Assembly (NCBI GenBank): GCA_963791885.1
Contig: CAWBUL010000005.1
Location: forward strand, 1,922,001-1,986,000
DNA length: 64,000 bases
Reading direction: 5' to 3'
Origin: CAVSUZ01 sp963791885
GTDB lineage: Bacteria; Pseudomonadota; Alphaproteobacteria; Acetobacterales; Acetobacteraceae
The translations under genes and the position numbers were made by a program. Of the stretch, positions 9,023 through 17,617 are shown in pieces (the stretch's first letter is position 1; each line of letters starts with the position of its first letter). A model generated the notes under the pieces. The model ran no database searches. It saw only the letters and a list, made by a program, of their open reading frames with translations, and was not told the DNA's origin.

Positions 9023-9852
9023 ATCGGAGGCTGCGCGTTCTCGGTCGGCGCTCTCTGCTCACTCTGTTGGCGACAGCTATCACTGTGGTCCTTCTGTTCC
9101 CGATTTACTGGATCGCATGTCTGTCTCTGCAGGATGCGATGACATCATCGAGTTTTCCGCCGCATTTCTGGTTCACTCCGACTCTCGCCAACTACCGGAG
9201 TCTCTTCGTTGACGGGGATTTTGGCCCGGTTCTGGCCAATACCGCGATCATTGCTTCAGGCACGACGGTGGTGGCACTCGTGCTTGGAATTCCTGCCGCC
9301 TATGCTCTCGCGCGCTTCAAGATCGGGTCCGGCGAGCACATCTCGCTCGCGATTCTCAGCGTGCGGATTATTCCGTCCTATGTGGCGGCCGTCCCGTTGT
9401 TCGTGTTGCTCAACCGGGTCGGGCTGTACGACACGCGGACCGGGGTGGTCATGGCGACGAGCGTGGTCGCCATCAGCTTCGCGATCTGGATGATGCGCGC
9501 GTTCATCGTTTCAATACCGATCGAGCTTGAAGAGGCAGCGCGAATTGACGGCTGTTCGCGCATCGGAGCGATCCTGCGTGTCGTGCTGCCGCTGGCTGCT
9601 CCGGGTCTCGTCGCAACCGGATTATTCACGGCCATTCTGGGATGGAACGATTTTGTCTTCGTGCTCATCCTCGGCGGTGAGACGGCCAAGACGATGCCGG
9701 TCGCCTTGAGCGGCCTGGTAACCGAAGAGCGTGTGGAGTGGGGACAACTCGCCGCCGGCGGCGTGCTGACGATGTTGCCGGTCATCGTCTTTGCCCTGCT
9801 CGTCAGGCGATACTTCCTGGCCGGAACGGTGTCGGGCGGGGTGAATCAGTGA
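9019..9852 (+). CDS. Sugar ABC transporter permease, MalG/UgpE type
   Basis: A 277-aa permease, partner of the preceding one, with six predicted membrane spans and the EAA loop EEAARIDGCSRIGAILRVVLP. The ATG overlaps the previous stop codon. The operon stops here: the next gene on either strand is an unrelated toxin-antitoxin pair, and no ATP-binding subunit is encoded nearby. The transporter therefore probably borrows a MsmK/UgpC-type ATPase encoded elsewhere, as known for several CUT1 systems. Confidence 0.9.
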   Translation: MNRRLRVLGRRSLLTLLATAITVVLLFPIYWIACLSLQDAMTSSSFPPHFWFTPTLANYRSLFVDGDFGPVLANTAIIASGTTVVALVLGIPAAYALARFKIGSGEHISLAILSVRIIPSYVAAVPLFVLLNRVGLYDTRTGVVMATSVVAISFAIWMMRAFIVSIPIELEEAARIDGCSRIGAILRVVLPLAAPGLVATGLFTAILGWNDFVFVLILGGETAKTMPVALSGLVTEERVEWGQLAAGGVLTMLPVIVFALLVRRYFLAGTVSGGVNQ

Positions 9853-9914
9853 TTTCGGGAGGGGTGATTTTCCGGCGGTCCTGAGTGAGGTGATCGGCGC
9901 CCAAACGTTTGAAT

Positions 9915-10395
9915 TCAGCGTGCTCCTGTCGCGATGTCCGGGTGCAGGAGTGCGTGCGCAGCTGGACTGACGTTGCCTGCTTGATCGAAGGCGCCGACCA
10001 CGCGCACACCGTTAAGGTCTGCACCGTCCGCCATATCCTCCGAGATCGCCGCTGTGCAGCCAGCCTCCGCTGCCGTGGCCAGAAACAGCGCGTCGAAGAG
10101 CTGGAACCGGCCTGCCAGGGCTGCGTCGATCGCTGTCCGTAGGGCGGCCGCGCCGGGGCCGCCAACGACGGTGAAGAGCGCCATCCAGTCCTCGACCTGC
10201 GCGGCCGCGGCGGCTTGCGGCAGAATCCGCTTGCGCACGACAACATGGAAGAACTCGGCTAGTGCCTGCGGCAACAACACGCAATTTAGGGCGGCGGCCG
10301 AACTCGATAATGTCGATGGCGGCAAACCGGCGTACCGGGTCTCTCCCATCCGCAGCATAGACCAGGATGTTGCTGTCCAGCGTGAAGTGCGTCAC
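9915..10395 (-). pseudogene. PIN-domain toxin, frameshifted
   Basis: VapC-like PIN nuclease broken by one extra base. The GTG start at 10395 opens HFTLDSNILVYAADG (first catalytic Asp), running to AIDIIE. At 10301-10302 an extra A in GAACTC shifts the frame, and the remainder (AAALNCVLLPQALAEFF, then QLFDALFLATAAEAGC and AAISEDMADG, with the other acidic residues) continues in another frame to the stop at 9915. Its start overlaps the stop of the Phd-type antitoxin. Either the toxin is dead and only the antitoxin functions, or this is a base-calling error, as in ileS where the same octamer context is involved. Confidence 0.75.
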
Positions 10396-10667
10396 GCGGC
10401 GGGATCGACCCCGAGGACCTCATCGTACAGGCGGGCACGGTCGAAGTTGCTCTCACCGGCTTCGCCGCCGAGCAGGCGCGAACGGCTGCGCTCCAGAATA
10501 CCGCGTTGCGCCTCGGTCAGGAGGCGTCGGCCATCGGCTCCTCGCGCGGGAGAAATCCGTGCAACGGGCACGCCATTCCGAGTGACCATGAACTCCTGCC
10601 CGTTGGCCACGGCATTGAGGATGCGGGAGAACTGTTGGTTCGCCTCCCGCGCTGTGATCGTCTCCAT
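10392..10667 (-). CDS. Phd/YefM-family antitoxin
   Basis: A 91-aa antitoxin with the typical METITAREANQQFSRILNAV N-terminus (DNA-binding Phd fold) and MVTRNGVPVARI. The C-terminal half should neutralise the adjacent PIN toxin, whose GTG overlaps this gene's TGA. GGAGG lies about 5 bp ahead of the ATG. A 21-bp palindrome lies just upstream and probably serves autorepression. The antitoxin itself looks intact although the toxin is frameshifted. Confidence 0.85.
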   Translation of the reverse strand: METITAREANQQFSRILNAVANGQEFMVTRNGVPVARISPARGADGRRLLTEAQRGILERSRSRLLGGEAGESNFDRARLYDEVLGVDPAA

Positions 10668-10679
10668 GAGGGCCTCCGA

Positions 10680-10700
10680 TGTCCTACATCATGTAGCACA
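10680..10700. promoter_or_regulatory. Palindromic operator upstream of phd-type antitoxin
   Basis: TGTCCTACAT-C-ATGTAGCACA is a 21-bp palindrome whose 10-bp arms match at 9 of 10 positions, centred on 10690. It lies 13 bp upstream of the antitoxin start codon. Palindromes of this kind bind Phd dimers in known modules; binding here is inferred. Confidence 0.55.
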
Positions 10701-10785
10701 GGCTAGCGGACCCGGCAATCGGAGCGTGACATTGGCTGTCCCCACGGGCAAACACGACCCCAGTAGGGAATCCCCGGGGAGTTGC

Positions 10786-11910
10786 ATGCCGCAGACGGAT
10801 GTCGGCCGTTCAGAAGACCTGCTTCGGGAACTCGGCACCTGGGTGGAGCTGGAAACGCCGACCACGGATCCGGACGCGGTGAACCGGCTTATGGACATGG
10901 CCGAGCGGGAACTCGCGGAGGCGGGCGCCGCCATTCGCCGCATCCCTGGCCGGAATGGTTACGGCGATAACCTGATGGCCCGCACACCGGGCGAGGGCAA
11001 GCCAGTGCTGATCGCGGGCCACCTGGATACGGTCTGGTCTGTCGGCACGCTCGACGTCATGCCGTTCCGCGTGGACGGCGAAAAGGCCCGCGGCCCGGGC
11101 ATTTACGACATGAAGGCAGGCAGCTTTCTCTCGCTGCACGTCGTGCGCTCCATCCTGCGCCAGCGCATTCCGACGAAAAGCCCGATTGTTCTACTGCTGA
11201 CGCCGGACGAGGAAGTAGGCAGCCCGACCAGCCGGGCGCTGATCGAGGAACTGGCGGGACAATCCGCCGCGGTATTGATCCCTGAACCGGCCGGTCCGGG
11301 TGGTGCCTGCGTGACCGCGCGAAAGGGTGTGGGCCGGTTCGTTCTCCGGGTTGAAGGCCGCGGCTCCCATGCCGGCGGCAATTTCCAGGATGGTGCGTCA
11401 GCCGTGGTGGAACTCGCGCGGCAGATCCAGGCCATCCACGATCTGGTGGACGTCGATCGCGGCATAACGCTGAACGCCGCGCCGGTCTGGGGCGGCACGC
11501 GGCCCAACGTGATTCCCGCCGAAGCCGGATGCGAGATCGATTTGCGCGTCAACTCTGCGGCGGATGGGGAGGAGATGGTCGCCGCCCTGCAAGCGCTGGC
11601 GGCAAAGTCGCCGGGATGCCGCGTGACGGTGGAGGGTGGAATGAACCGGCCGCCCTTCGCCGAAACGCTGCCCATCACGCGCATGTACGATCATGCCCGA
11701 CAGGTCGCGGATCAGCTCGGGATGAAGCTGCCGAAGCAACACCGTGGCGGCGGATCGGACGGCAACTTCACCGCCGCGATGGGAGTGCCGACGTTGGACG
11801 GGCTGGGCTGTCCTGGCGCGGGCGCGCATGCCAGCCACGAACATATCCTGTGGCGCGAGCTTGCACCGCGCGCTGCGTTTCTGGCGGGCCTACTGGAGAC
11901 GCTGAGCTAA
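10786..11910 (+). CDS. M20-family metallopeptidase (glutamate carboxypeptidase-like)
   Basis: A 374-aa zinc-dependent peptidase resembling carboxypeptidase G2/ArgE/DapE. The metal and catalytic residues are visible: H79 and D81 in GHLDTVW, D108 in GIYDMKAG and the E142-E143 pair in TPDEEVGS. A dimerisation domain follows around residues 180-290 (GRGSHAGGNFQDGAS), and a late metal-ligand His sits in ASHEH. The ATG at 10786 has GGGGAG upstream. It could cleave C-terminal glutamate or deacylate N-acyl amino acids; the substrate is not determined. It is transcribed away from the toxin-antitoxin pair. Confidence 0.9.
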   Translation: MPQTDVGRSEDLLRELGTWVELETPTTDPDAVNRLMDMAERELAEAGAAIRRIPGRNGYGDNLMARTPGEGKPVLIAGHLDTVWSVGTLDVMPFRVDGEKARGPGIYDMKAGSFLSLHVVRSILRQRIPTKSPIVLLLTPDEEVGSPTSRALIEELAGQSAAVLIPEPAGPGGACVTARKGVGRFVLRVEGRGSHAGGNFQDGASAVVELARQIQAIHDLVDVDRGITLNAAPVWGGTRPNVIPAEAGCEIDLRVNSAADGEEMVAALQALAAKSPGCRVTVEGGMNRPPFAETLPITRMYDHARQVADQLGMKLPKQHRGGGSDGNFTAAMGVPTLDGLGCPGAGAHASHEHILWRELAPRAAFLAGLLETLS

Positions 11911-12067
11911 GCCAGGCTGGCGCTGTTCAGTTCCCGGTTCTTTGTCTGCGTCTTTCTGCCGGTCGTTATCGTCGTTTACTATGCTCCGGCGGGCAGTCGC
12001 ACGGCGCCCGACGCATGCCTTGTTGGCGCATGCGGCCGCGGGTCAACCAACGCCGATTTCCGATTGA

Positions 12068-13843
12068 TCACTCTGCCGCTGCCGCCGTCGGCTCGCTGAT
12101 CAACCGTCCCGGACGGTCGCCTTCCCGCCGCAGCACCAGGCGCCGATCATGCAGTGCGGCGACAGTCGGGCGATGCGCGATGGAGACGATCGTCGTGCCG
12201 GGCAGGCGTTCTTTCAGCGTCTGGTACAATGCGGCCTCGGACTCCGGATCCAGGCTCGCCGTCGCCTCGTCCAGGAACAGCCAGTCAGGCTTGGCCAGCA
12301 ATGCGCGGGCCAAGGCAACACGTTGCTGTTCCCCGCCCGATAGCACTTGCGGCCAATTGCGATCGTGATCGAGTTGCGGCACCAAGCCCGGCATGCCGGC
12401 ATCCGTCAGCGCCTGCGCAACGTCGGCATCCGGATACGCCTCCGGCGCTTTGGGGTAGCTGATCACGTGCCGCAGGGTCCCAAGCGGGATGTAAGGCCGT
12501 TGGGGCAGGAACAGGCAGCGCTCCACGGGCCGGTGCACCCGTCCGTGCGCGAAGGGCCAGATGCCCGCAATCGCGCGGAACAGCGTGGACTTGCCGGAGC
12601 CAGTGCGACCCGTGACCACGACCGACTGGCCCGGTTCGAACCGCAGATCTGCATCCTCCAGGATCTTCAACCCGTTGGGCAGTTCCAGCGTCAGATCCGT
12701 CAATCGGACCGCATTGTCCGCTGCGGGCTCCAGCAATAGGCCCTGGTCGCTCGCTGCGCGGGCCAGGACGATCGCGCGGTGGAATGTGGTGAGACGTTCG
12801 ACGACCGCGCTCCACTGAGCCAGCGTGCCGTACGCGTTGACGAACCACGACAACGAATCCTGCACGCGCCCAAACGCCCCCGCCGTCTGGGTCAGCCCGC
12901 CCAACTCGATCTGGCCAGAAAAGTAACGTGGCGCTGCGACCACGATGGGAAATATCACGGCGATCTGACTGTAACCGGAGACCAGTGCGTTCAGCCGCTT
13001 GGTGCGGATCATGATGCCCCACCAGTTGGACATGACCCGATGGAAGCGATCAATCAGCTCACCCTTCTCCTCGGGCTCGCCGCCATACAGGGCCACGCCT
13101 TCCATGTTCTCCCGCAGGCGTACGAGCGCGTAGCGAAAATCGGCCTCGACACGTTGCTGCTGGAAGCGCAGCCCGATCAGCGGGCGACCCACGAGGTGTG
13201 TGAGCCCCGTTCCGATGACGGCATAGATCAGCGCGATGAACACCATGTACCCGGGGATGGTCATCCCAAACAGCGTGATGGTCCCCGAGAGGCCCCACAG
13301 AATGCCGACGAAGCTGACGAAGGAGACGATGTTCGAGAGGAAATCAACGCTGAGGGAGAGGGTGGTGGCAACAAAATCGCGGATATCCTCCGCGATGCGC
13401 TGATCGGGGTTGTCGGTGCCGATGGCACGCGTGTCTGTGGTCAGGCTGATACGATAGTATGCCCGATCGGATAGCCATTCATCCAGGAAGCGCTGTGTCA
13501 GCCAGCGCCGCCAACGGATTTGCAGCCACTGGTTCAGATACGTCACGTAGACGAACACCAGGATATAGACCGCAACCACGCCGCAGAAGCCCGGCATGAT
13601 CCCGCCCCCGGGCGTACGTCTCCAGGTGAACAGCAGTTGCAGGAAGGCCTGCCAGTCTTTCGACTGGAGTGAGTTGTAGAACTGCCGGTTCCAGAAGTTC
13701 AGCACGACGCTCATGCCGACCATCGAGAGATTGAGCACGATGATCGAGATGAGCAGGACCCAGGCGGACCATTTTTCCTCGGAGCGGAAATAGGGACGGG
13801 ACAGGCGCCAGACATCGCGGAGGAAGGAACCAATGGACTTCAT
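12068..13843 (-). CDS. ABC transporter, fused permease-ATPase of the YddA/SbmA-BacA-like group
   Basis: A 591-aa half-transporter. The N-terminal membrane domain (ABC_membrane_2 type, about residues 1-330) has at least five hydrophobic spans. The C-terminal ATPase has Walker A GRTGSGKST, the signature LSGGEQQRV and Walker B WLFLDEATASLD, followed by the switch His in SIAHR. This group (YddA, vitamin B12/long-chain acyl transporters ABCD) works as a homodimer. The cargo cannot be told from sequence. It is separated by 15 bp from the DUF1499 gene upstream on the same strand, so they may be co-transcribed. Confidence 0.9.
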   Translation of the reverse strand: MKSIGSFLRDVWRLSRPYFRSEEKWSAWVLLISIIVLNLSMVGMSVVLNFWNRQFYNSLQSKDWQAFLQLLFTWRRTPGGGIMPGFCGVVAVYILVFVYVTYLNQWLQIRWRRWLTQRFLDEWLSDRAYYRISLTTDTRAIGTDNPDQRIAEDIRDFVATTLSLSVDFLSNIVSFVSFVGILWGLSGTITLFGMTIPGYMVFIALIYAVIGTGLTHLVGRPLIGLRFQQQRVEADFRYALVRLRENMEGVALYGGEPEEKGELIDRFHRVMSNWWGIMIRTKRLNALVSGYSQIAVIFPIVVAAPRYFSGQIELGGLTQTAGAFGRVQDSLSWFVNAYGTLAQWSAVVERLTTFHRAIVLARAASDQGLLLEPAADNAVRLTDLTLELPNGLKILEDADLRFEPGQSVVVTGRTGSGKSTLFRAIAGIWPFAHGRVHRPVERCLFLPQRPYIPLGTLRHVISYPKAPEAYPDADVAQALTDAGMPGLVPQLDHDRNWPQVLSGGEQQRVALARALLAKPDWLFLDEATASLDPESEAALYQTLKERLPGTTIVSIAHRPTVAALHDRRLVLRREGDRPGRLISEPTAAAAE

Positions 13844-13858
13844 CGAGTGCAGGAACTT

Positions 13859-14332
13859 TCAGCCTTTCCGGGCGGCTTCATCGATTGCGGCGAGCCAGCC
13901 CGACATGCGCCGGCGGTTCACCCCAAAGTCTGCATAGCCGTACACGCTGCGCGAATATAGGAGAAGATGGCTGCGATTGGGACCGTCCGGGAGCGCCTGG
14001 GCAACAATCAAGTCCGGGAAATTACACCAGAATGAACGCGATACGAACCAGAGCTGACTGGGGTCCCCAAACCGCGCGGCGAGCATGGTGCGTGGTTGAC
14101 GCGCCGCAACATCGATGACGATTCCGATCAGCCGATCTGCCCCGAAGGGAAATCTAGGGCTGGGAAAATCCGCATCAAGGCGCGCTGAGGCGGGTGCACC
14201 TACCGCCTCGTTGGGTCGTCGTCGACGCTTCAGCGATGCGAAATCGAGCGGCTGGAAGGCAGGCAGACCGTGTGCGCCCCTGCCGGCGCAAGCGGGCAAG
14301 AAGCGCCCGAGAAGCCACCCGAGGGGCGTCAT
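13859..14332 (-). CDS. DUF1499-family protein
   Basis: A 157-aa protein ending in the DUF1499 signature: LLLYSRSVYGYADFGVNRRR followed by MSGWLAAIDEA. The middle (WFVSRSFWCNFPDLIVAQAL) also fits the family, which has no established biochemical role. The MTPLGWLLGRFLP start gives a hydrophobic N-terminus consistent with a membrane anchor; a longer frame to 14455 overlaps the broken methyltransferase and lacks family similarity. It directly precedes the YddA-like transporter. Confidence 0.7.
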   Translation of the reverse strand: MTPLGWLLGRFLPACAGRGAHGLPAFQPLDFASLKRRRRPNEAVGAPASARLDADFPSPRFPFGADRLIGIVIDVAARQPRTMLAARFGDPSQLWFVSRSFWCNFPDLIVAQALPDGPNRSHLLLYSRSVYGYADFGVNRRRMSGWLAAIDEAARKG

Positions 14333-14396
14333 CCCGCAAGGGGGGCCGGTCGAAGATATGCCCGGCGCTGCATTCGCATCCGGCTGGTGTGGCAGG

Positions 14397-15336
14397 TCAC
14401 CGCGAGACCGCCAGCCGCGCCCGGACATCCTCGAGCCGCGCGGAGAGGGACGCACGCCAGGGATCGGGGGTCTGGCTGAGCGTCTGTTCCAGGCAGGAAG
14501 CTGCCTGAGCGAGCTTTCCAGCCTTCTCCAGGATGAACGCCAGAGTGCTGCGATAGAGCCAGCGTCCTTCGTTCAGTCTGATGGCGGTCCGCGCTCGGCC
14601 ATATCCAACGGGCCATTATTGCGAAGAATGAAACCAGCCAGCAGGTCCCAGTTCTTCGCCAGTCCGGATCGCTCGACCAGGAGTTCCAGCCACTCATAGT
14701 CGGGCGGATTGACGTCTTGTTTCCAGATGAATGCCGCCCGGCCCACTGCCTCTATGCGTTCGATCTGGTTGTTAGCCTGTGGCCCAGATGGGTGTGGTGC
14801 AACGGGAGGATATGTCCATCCAGGATCTGCCGCGCGAAGGTTAGGATGTAATCCTGCGCGCCCATCGGCGCTGAACCGCGCGTTTGCGCGGCGCCTTCAC
14901 CTTCGTGGAAGAACAGGTCTTCAATGATGTAGCACCCGCCGGGCAGCAGGGCGGGAAACAGCCGCTCGAAGGTGAAAATGATATGATCTGCCTGGTGCGA
15001 CCCGTCATCAATGATGACCGTGGGCGGATACTGGGCGACCAGGCTATCGACGAACGTTCCATCAGCCTGAGAGCCGATTTCGATCCGAATGCGCTCTTCT
15101 TCGAAGGCCTTGCAGCGTTGCTGTATATCCACGCCAATAATCAGTGCTTTTGAAAACCAGCGTTGCCACATCCGGGTGGAGGCGCCGTCATCCACACCGA
15201 TCTCGATCACATTGATCGGCAGGTTTCGAAAACCCGCCAACGCCCGTTCGTAGTGGCGCAGGTAGCCGTATCCGAGTTCGCTTTTGTCGGTCCCGCAGAG
15301 GATCCCAAGCGCATTCAGCGGCATGTCGTCTAGCAT
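14397..15336 (-). pseudogene. SAM-dependent methyltransferase with TPR-like tail, two frameshifts
   Basis: The intact first part (MLDDMPLNALGILCGTDKSE onward) is a class I methyltransferase of the cephalosporin-hydroxylase/MycE-like type: VIEIGVDDGAS (SAM loop), LIIGVDI, and VIIDDGSHQADH with GGCYIIEDLF. At about 14783-14785 the frame slips by one base (one G short in a G run). It then continues as QIERIEAVGRAAFIWKQD and DYEWLELLVERSGLAKN. A second slip near 14589-14596 leads to RWLYRSTLAFILEKAGKLA, a TPR-like helix pair, stopping at 14397. It is either a decaying gene or has two sequencing errors. A GAGGAAG ribosome site supports the start at 15336. Confidence 0.65.
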
Positions 15337-15445
15337 CGAGGGTCTTCCTCGTGATCTCGCGTGGGGCGGTACCATAACCGCAAGTTTGCCGAAGAAGCCC
15401 CTGAATTCCTTGACGCGGACGTATCAGCTTCCTAGCGTCCGTTAC

Positions 15446-15781
15446 ATGAACACGGTGACACGGGCCCATCTCGCCGAGACGATCTATGCTCAGGTCGGGC
15501 TGTCGCGCAATGAGTCGGCCGACCTGCTGGAAAGTGTGCTCGCCTATATGGTGAATACGCTGCAATCGGGTGAGACGGTGAAGATCAGTGGCTTCGGAAC
15601 ATTTGCTGTACGGCAGAAAGGGCGGCGCATCGGGCGCAATCCCAAGACGGGGCAGGAGGTGCCGATCCCGCCGCGCCGCGTCCTGGTGTTTCGACCGAGC
15701 CATGTGCTCAAGGCGCGTATCAACGGGCTGCCTTTGACATCCGAAGACGATGCGCAGTCCGGCATCCGGCCCGGCGAATGA
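15446..15781 (+). CDS. ihfA: Integration host factor subunit alpha
   Basis: A 111-aa DNA-bending histone-like protein (HU/IHF fold) that pairs with IhfB to bend DNA at recombination sites, promoters and replication origins. The N-terminal helices (TRAHLAETIYAQVGLSRNES) and the beta-arm region GRNPKTGQEVPIPPRRV (with the proline that intercalates DNA) are clear. The C-terminal extension LTSEDDAQSGIRPGE is short and polar. It overlaps the next MerR-like gene by 4 bp (ATGA), an arrangement often seen for ihfA in proteobacteria. Confidence 0.95.
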   Translation: MNTVTRAHLAETIYAQVGLSRNESADLLESVLAYMVNTLQSGETVKISGFGTFAVRQKGRRIGRNPKTGQEVPIPPRRVLVFRPSHVLKARINGLPLTSEDDAQSGIRPGE

Positions 15782-16293
15782 GCGAGGCCGCCGACCGGGA
15801 CGGTGACGGTACGGGCCGATCGCGTCCCAAGAAGTCGCCCACGGCTTTCCGCACAATCAGTGAGGTGGCGGAGGAGTTGCACATCCCGCAGCATGTGCTG
15901 CGCTTCTGGGAAACCAAATTTCCGCAGGTCAAGCCGCTCAAGCGTGGCGGGGGACGGCGCTATTACCGTCCGGACGACATCGCCCTGCTCCGCCGCATTT
16001 CCGATCTGCTTTACATTCAGGGTTATACAATCAAGGGCGTGCAGCGGCTGCTGCGCGAAGGCGGGGGCAAACTTTCCGACGATATCCCGCCGGCACCTCC
16101 GGCGGAACGGGCCGAGGCAGAAGCCGAGCGCGCAGGCGTGCCGCCGGAACCAATTCTGCCGATGCCCGAGTTACAGAGTGAGTCGCCGGCGGTTCCGCGG
16201 GTGCGTCGCGATTCCGAAGCTGAACGCCTGCGCACCGTTCTGACTGAGACGTTGCGCGAGCTGGAGGAGCTTCGCGCGCTGCTCGTCAAGTGA
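15778..16293 (+). CDS. MerR-family transcriptional regulator
   Basis: A 171-aa protein with an N-terminal MerR winged helix (FRTISEVAEELHIPQHVLRFW, then KRGGGRRYYRPDDIALLRRI). A long Pro/Glu/Ala-rich linker follows, then a C-terminal coiled-coil helix (AERLRTVLTETLRELEEL) for dimerisation. There are no cysteine metal-binding residues in the effector region, so it is not a metal sensor of the MerR/CueR kind. It is translationally coupled to ihfA; this downstream partner is common in alphaproteobacteria and its targets are unknown. Confidence 0.9.
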   Translation: MSEAADRDGDGTGRSRPKKSPTAFRTISEVAEELHIPQHVLRFWETKFPQVKPLKRGGGRRYYRPDDIALLRRISDLLYIQGYTIKGVQRLLREGGGKLSDDIPPAPPAERAEAEAERAGVPPEPILPMPELQSESPAVPRVRRDSEAERLRTVLTETLRELEELRALLVK

Positions 16294-16365
16294 TCGGGTC
16301 ACTACCCCCTGTGGGCCCCCTGCGATTGCCAGTTGAGGCTCCCGACTGCTAAATCGCATAAGGGT

Positions 16366-16442
16366 CGGAGCGTAGCGCAGCCTGGTAGCGCATCAGTCTG
16401 GGGGACTGGGGGTCGTGGGTTCAAATCCCGCCGCTCCGACCA
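16366..16442 (+). tRNA. tRNA-Pro(GGG)
   Basis: A 77-nt cloverleaf with acceptor stem CGGAGCG/CGCTCCG, D stem GCGC/GCGC with GGT in the loop, an anticodon stem TCAGT/ACTGG with loop CTGGGGG (anticodon GGG at 16400-16402, G at 37), and a T arm with GTTCAAA. The CCA end is encoded. It reads proline codons CCC/CCU. It lies between the MerR-like regulator and the double cold-shock gene. Confidence 0.95.
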
Positions 16443-16477
16443 GTATTTATCCGCTGCGGAGAAGGCCGGGGCGGGTC

Positions 16478-17173
16478 ATGACGGGGTACGTGATGGAGAG
16501 GCGTGACGGCTGGCGCAACCGGGATCGTCGGAAGCGCAAATTCGGCGAAGATGGGCCGGGACCGGAAGACCTCGGTTGGAGACCGCCGCCGAGCGCTGAT
16601 GCAGGGTTTCAACGCGGACCTCGTGCGCCGATCGTGTCGACCGGTCCCGACGTTGAGGCCAAGGTGAAATGGTACGATACGGGCAAAGGGTTCGGTTTCG
16701 TCGAACTCGGTGACGGATCGGGCGATGCGTTCCTGCATGCGAGCGTCGTGGAGCGCCTGGGCCAGGGCATTCCCGGGCCGGGAGCCGCGTGCAAGGTGCG
16801 GGTGGGACGCGGTCCGAAAGGCCCGCAGGTGACTGATCTGCTGGAGCTTGGGCCGCCTGACCCGAATGCGGCGCCTCCACCGCCGCGGCGGCCTTCCCAC
16901 GGCGGTGCCGGCGGTGGTGGTGGCGGCGGGTATGGGTATACGCCAGGTCCGCCCCCGGGGCCGGGGCAGGAGATGATGGGCACGGTGAAGTGGTACAACG
17001 CCCAGAAGGGCTTTGGCTTCATCACACCGGAGAACGGCGGGAAGGACGTATTTGTCCATGCATCCGCGCTAGGCCGAAGCGGCATCACCGACCTGAATCC
17101 CGGACAAGTGGTGCGGCTGCAGGTCGTCTCGGGCAAGAAGGGGCCTGAAGCCTCCTCGGTCGAACTCACCTAA
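16478..17173 (+). CDS. Double cold-shock domain protein
   Basis: A 231-aa nucleic-acid-binding protein with two cold-shock (OB-fold) domains. The first, around residues 60-125, has KVKWYDTGKGFGFV and DAFLHAS. The second, at the C-terminus, has GTVKWYNAQKGFGFI and DVFVHAS. A Pro/Gly-rich linker (GGAGGGGGGGYGYTPGPPPG) joins them, and the N-terminus is highly charged (RRDGWRNRDRRKRKFGED). Duplicated cold-shock domains are typical of alphaproteobacteria, where they act as RNA chaperones. ATG 16493 is an alternative start. The gene follows tRNA-Pro by 35 bp. Confidence 0.9.
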   Translation: MTGYVMERRDGWRNRDRRKRKFGEDGPGPEDLGWRPPPSADAGFQRGPRAPIVSTGPDVEAKVKWYDTGKGFGFVELGDGSGDAFLHASVVERLGQGIPGPGAACKVRVGRGPKGPQVTDLLELGPPDPNAAPPPPRRPSHGGAGGGGGGGYGYTPGPPPGPGQEMMGTVKWYNAQKGFGFITPENGGKDVFVHASALGRSGITDLNPGQVVRLQVVSGKKGPEASSVELT

Positions 17174-17343
17174 CGCCCAAAGCCGGACGTCCTGACCGGG
17201 CATGTTCCCGCCGATTACTGCGCGCAACGTTCCAGGACTGGGTTGGCAACCGCCAAAAGGCAGCCCATTTTTGTCGGACATGACCAGTCGCAGTCGAGCG
17301 CGGCGGCCGGCCGCGCTTGTGGCGGCGCAGGAGAAGATGGGCC

Positions 17344-17601
17344 ATGAACCGATTGATTTTTCTGTTCGTAGGAGCGGCTATGGCCGTTTCCATCGGGGTT
17401 GCGCGGGGCCAGACCGCGGCACCTCAGCGTCTCGACAACATCTGGGGCGGGCAGGCGCATCAGCCGACACAGGCTGAGGTGACGCAGGAGGAACAGGCGG
17501 GTCATCAAGGGCTAACGCAGCAACAGCAGCAGCAAGGCAACGACGAAGTCCAGGACCTGTACCGCGAACTGATGGAATCCAACGCGCCCGAAGGAGAATG
17601 A
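17344..17601 (+). CDS. Small secreted Gln-rich hypothetical protein
   Basis: An 85-aa protein with a clear Sec signal peptide (NRLIFLFVGAAMAVSIGVARG). The short mature part is rich in Gln and Glu (QEEQAGHQGLTQQQQQQGND) with a helical acidic end DLYRELMESNAPE. I do not recognise a family. AGGAGAAG lies upstream at slightly long spacing. It is transcribed towards the Cox11-cytochrome c gene (convergent, 16 bp apart). Confidence 0.6.
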   Translation: MNRLIFLFVGAAMAVSIGVARGQTAAPQRLDNIWGGQAHQPTQAEVTQEEQAGHQGLTQQQQQQGNDEVQDLYRELMESNAPEGE

Positions 17602-17617
17602 CTGCGGGTCTATCGGC

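Noticed and set aside
14115..14699. 194-aa plus-strand frame over the DUF1499 and methyltransferase genes
   Set aside because: Antisense to recognisable protein segments and without motifs.
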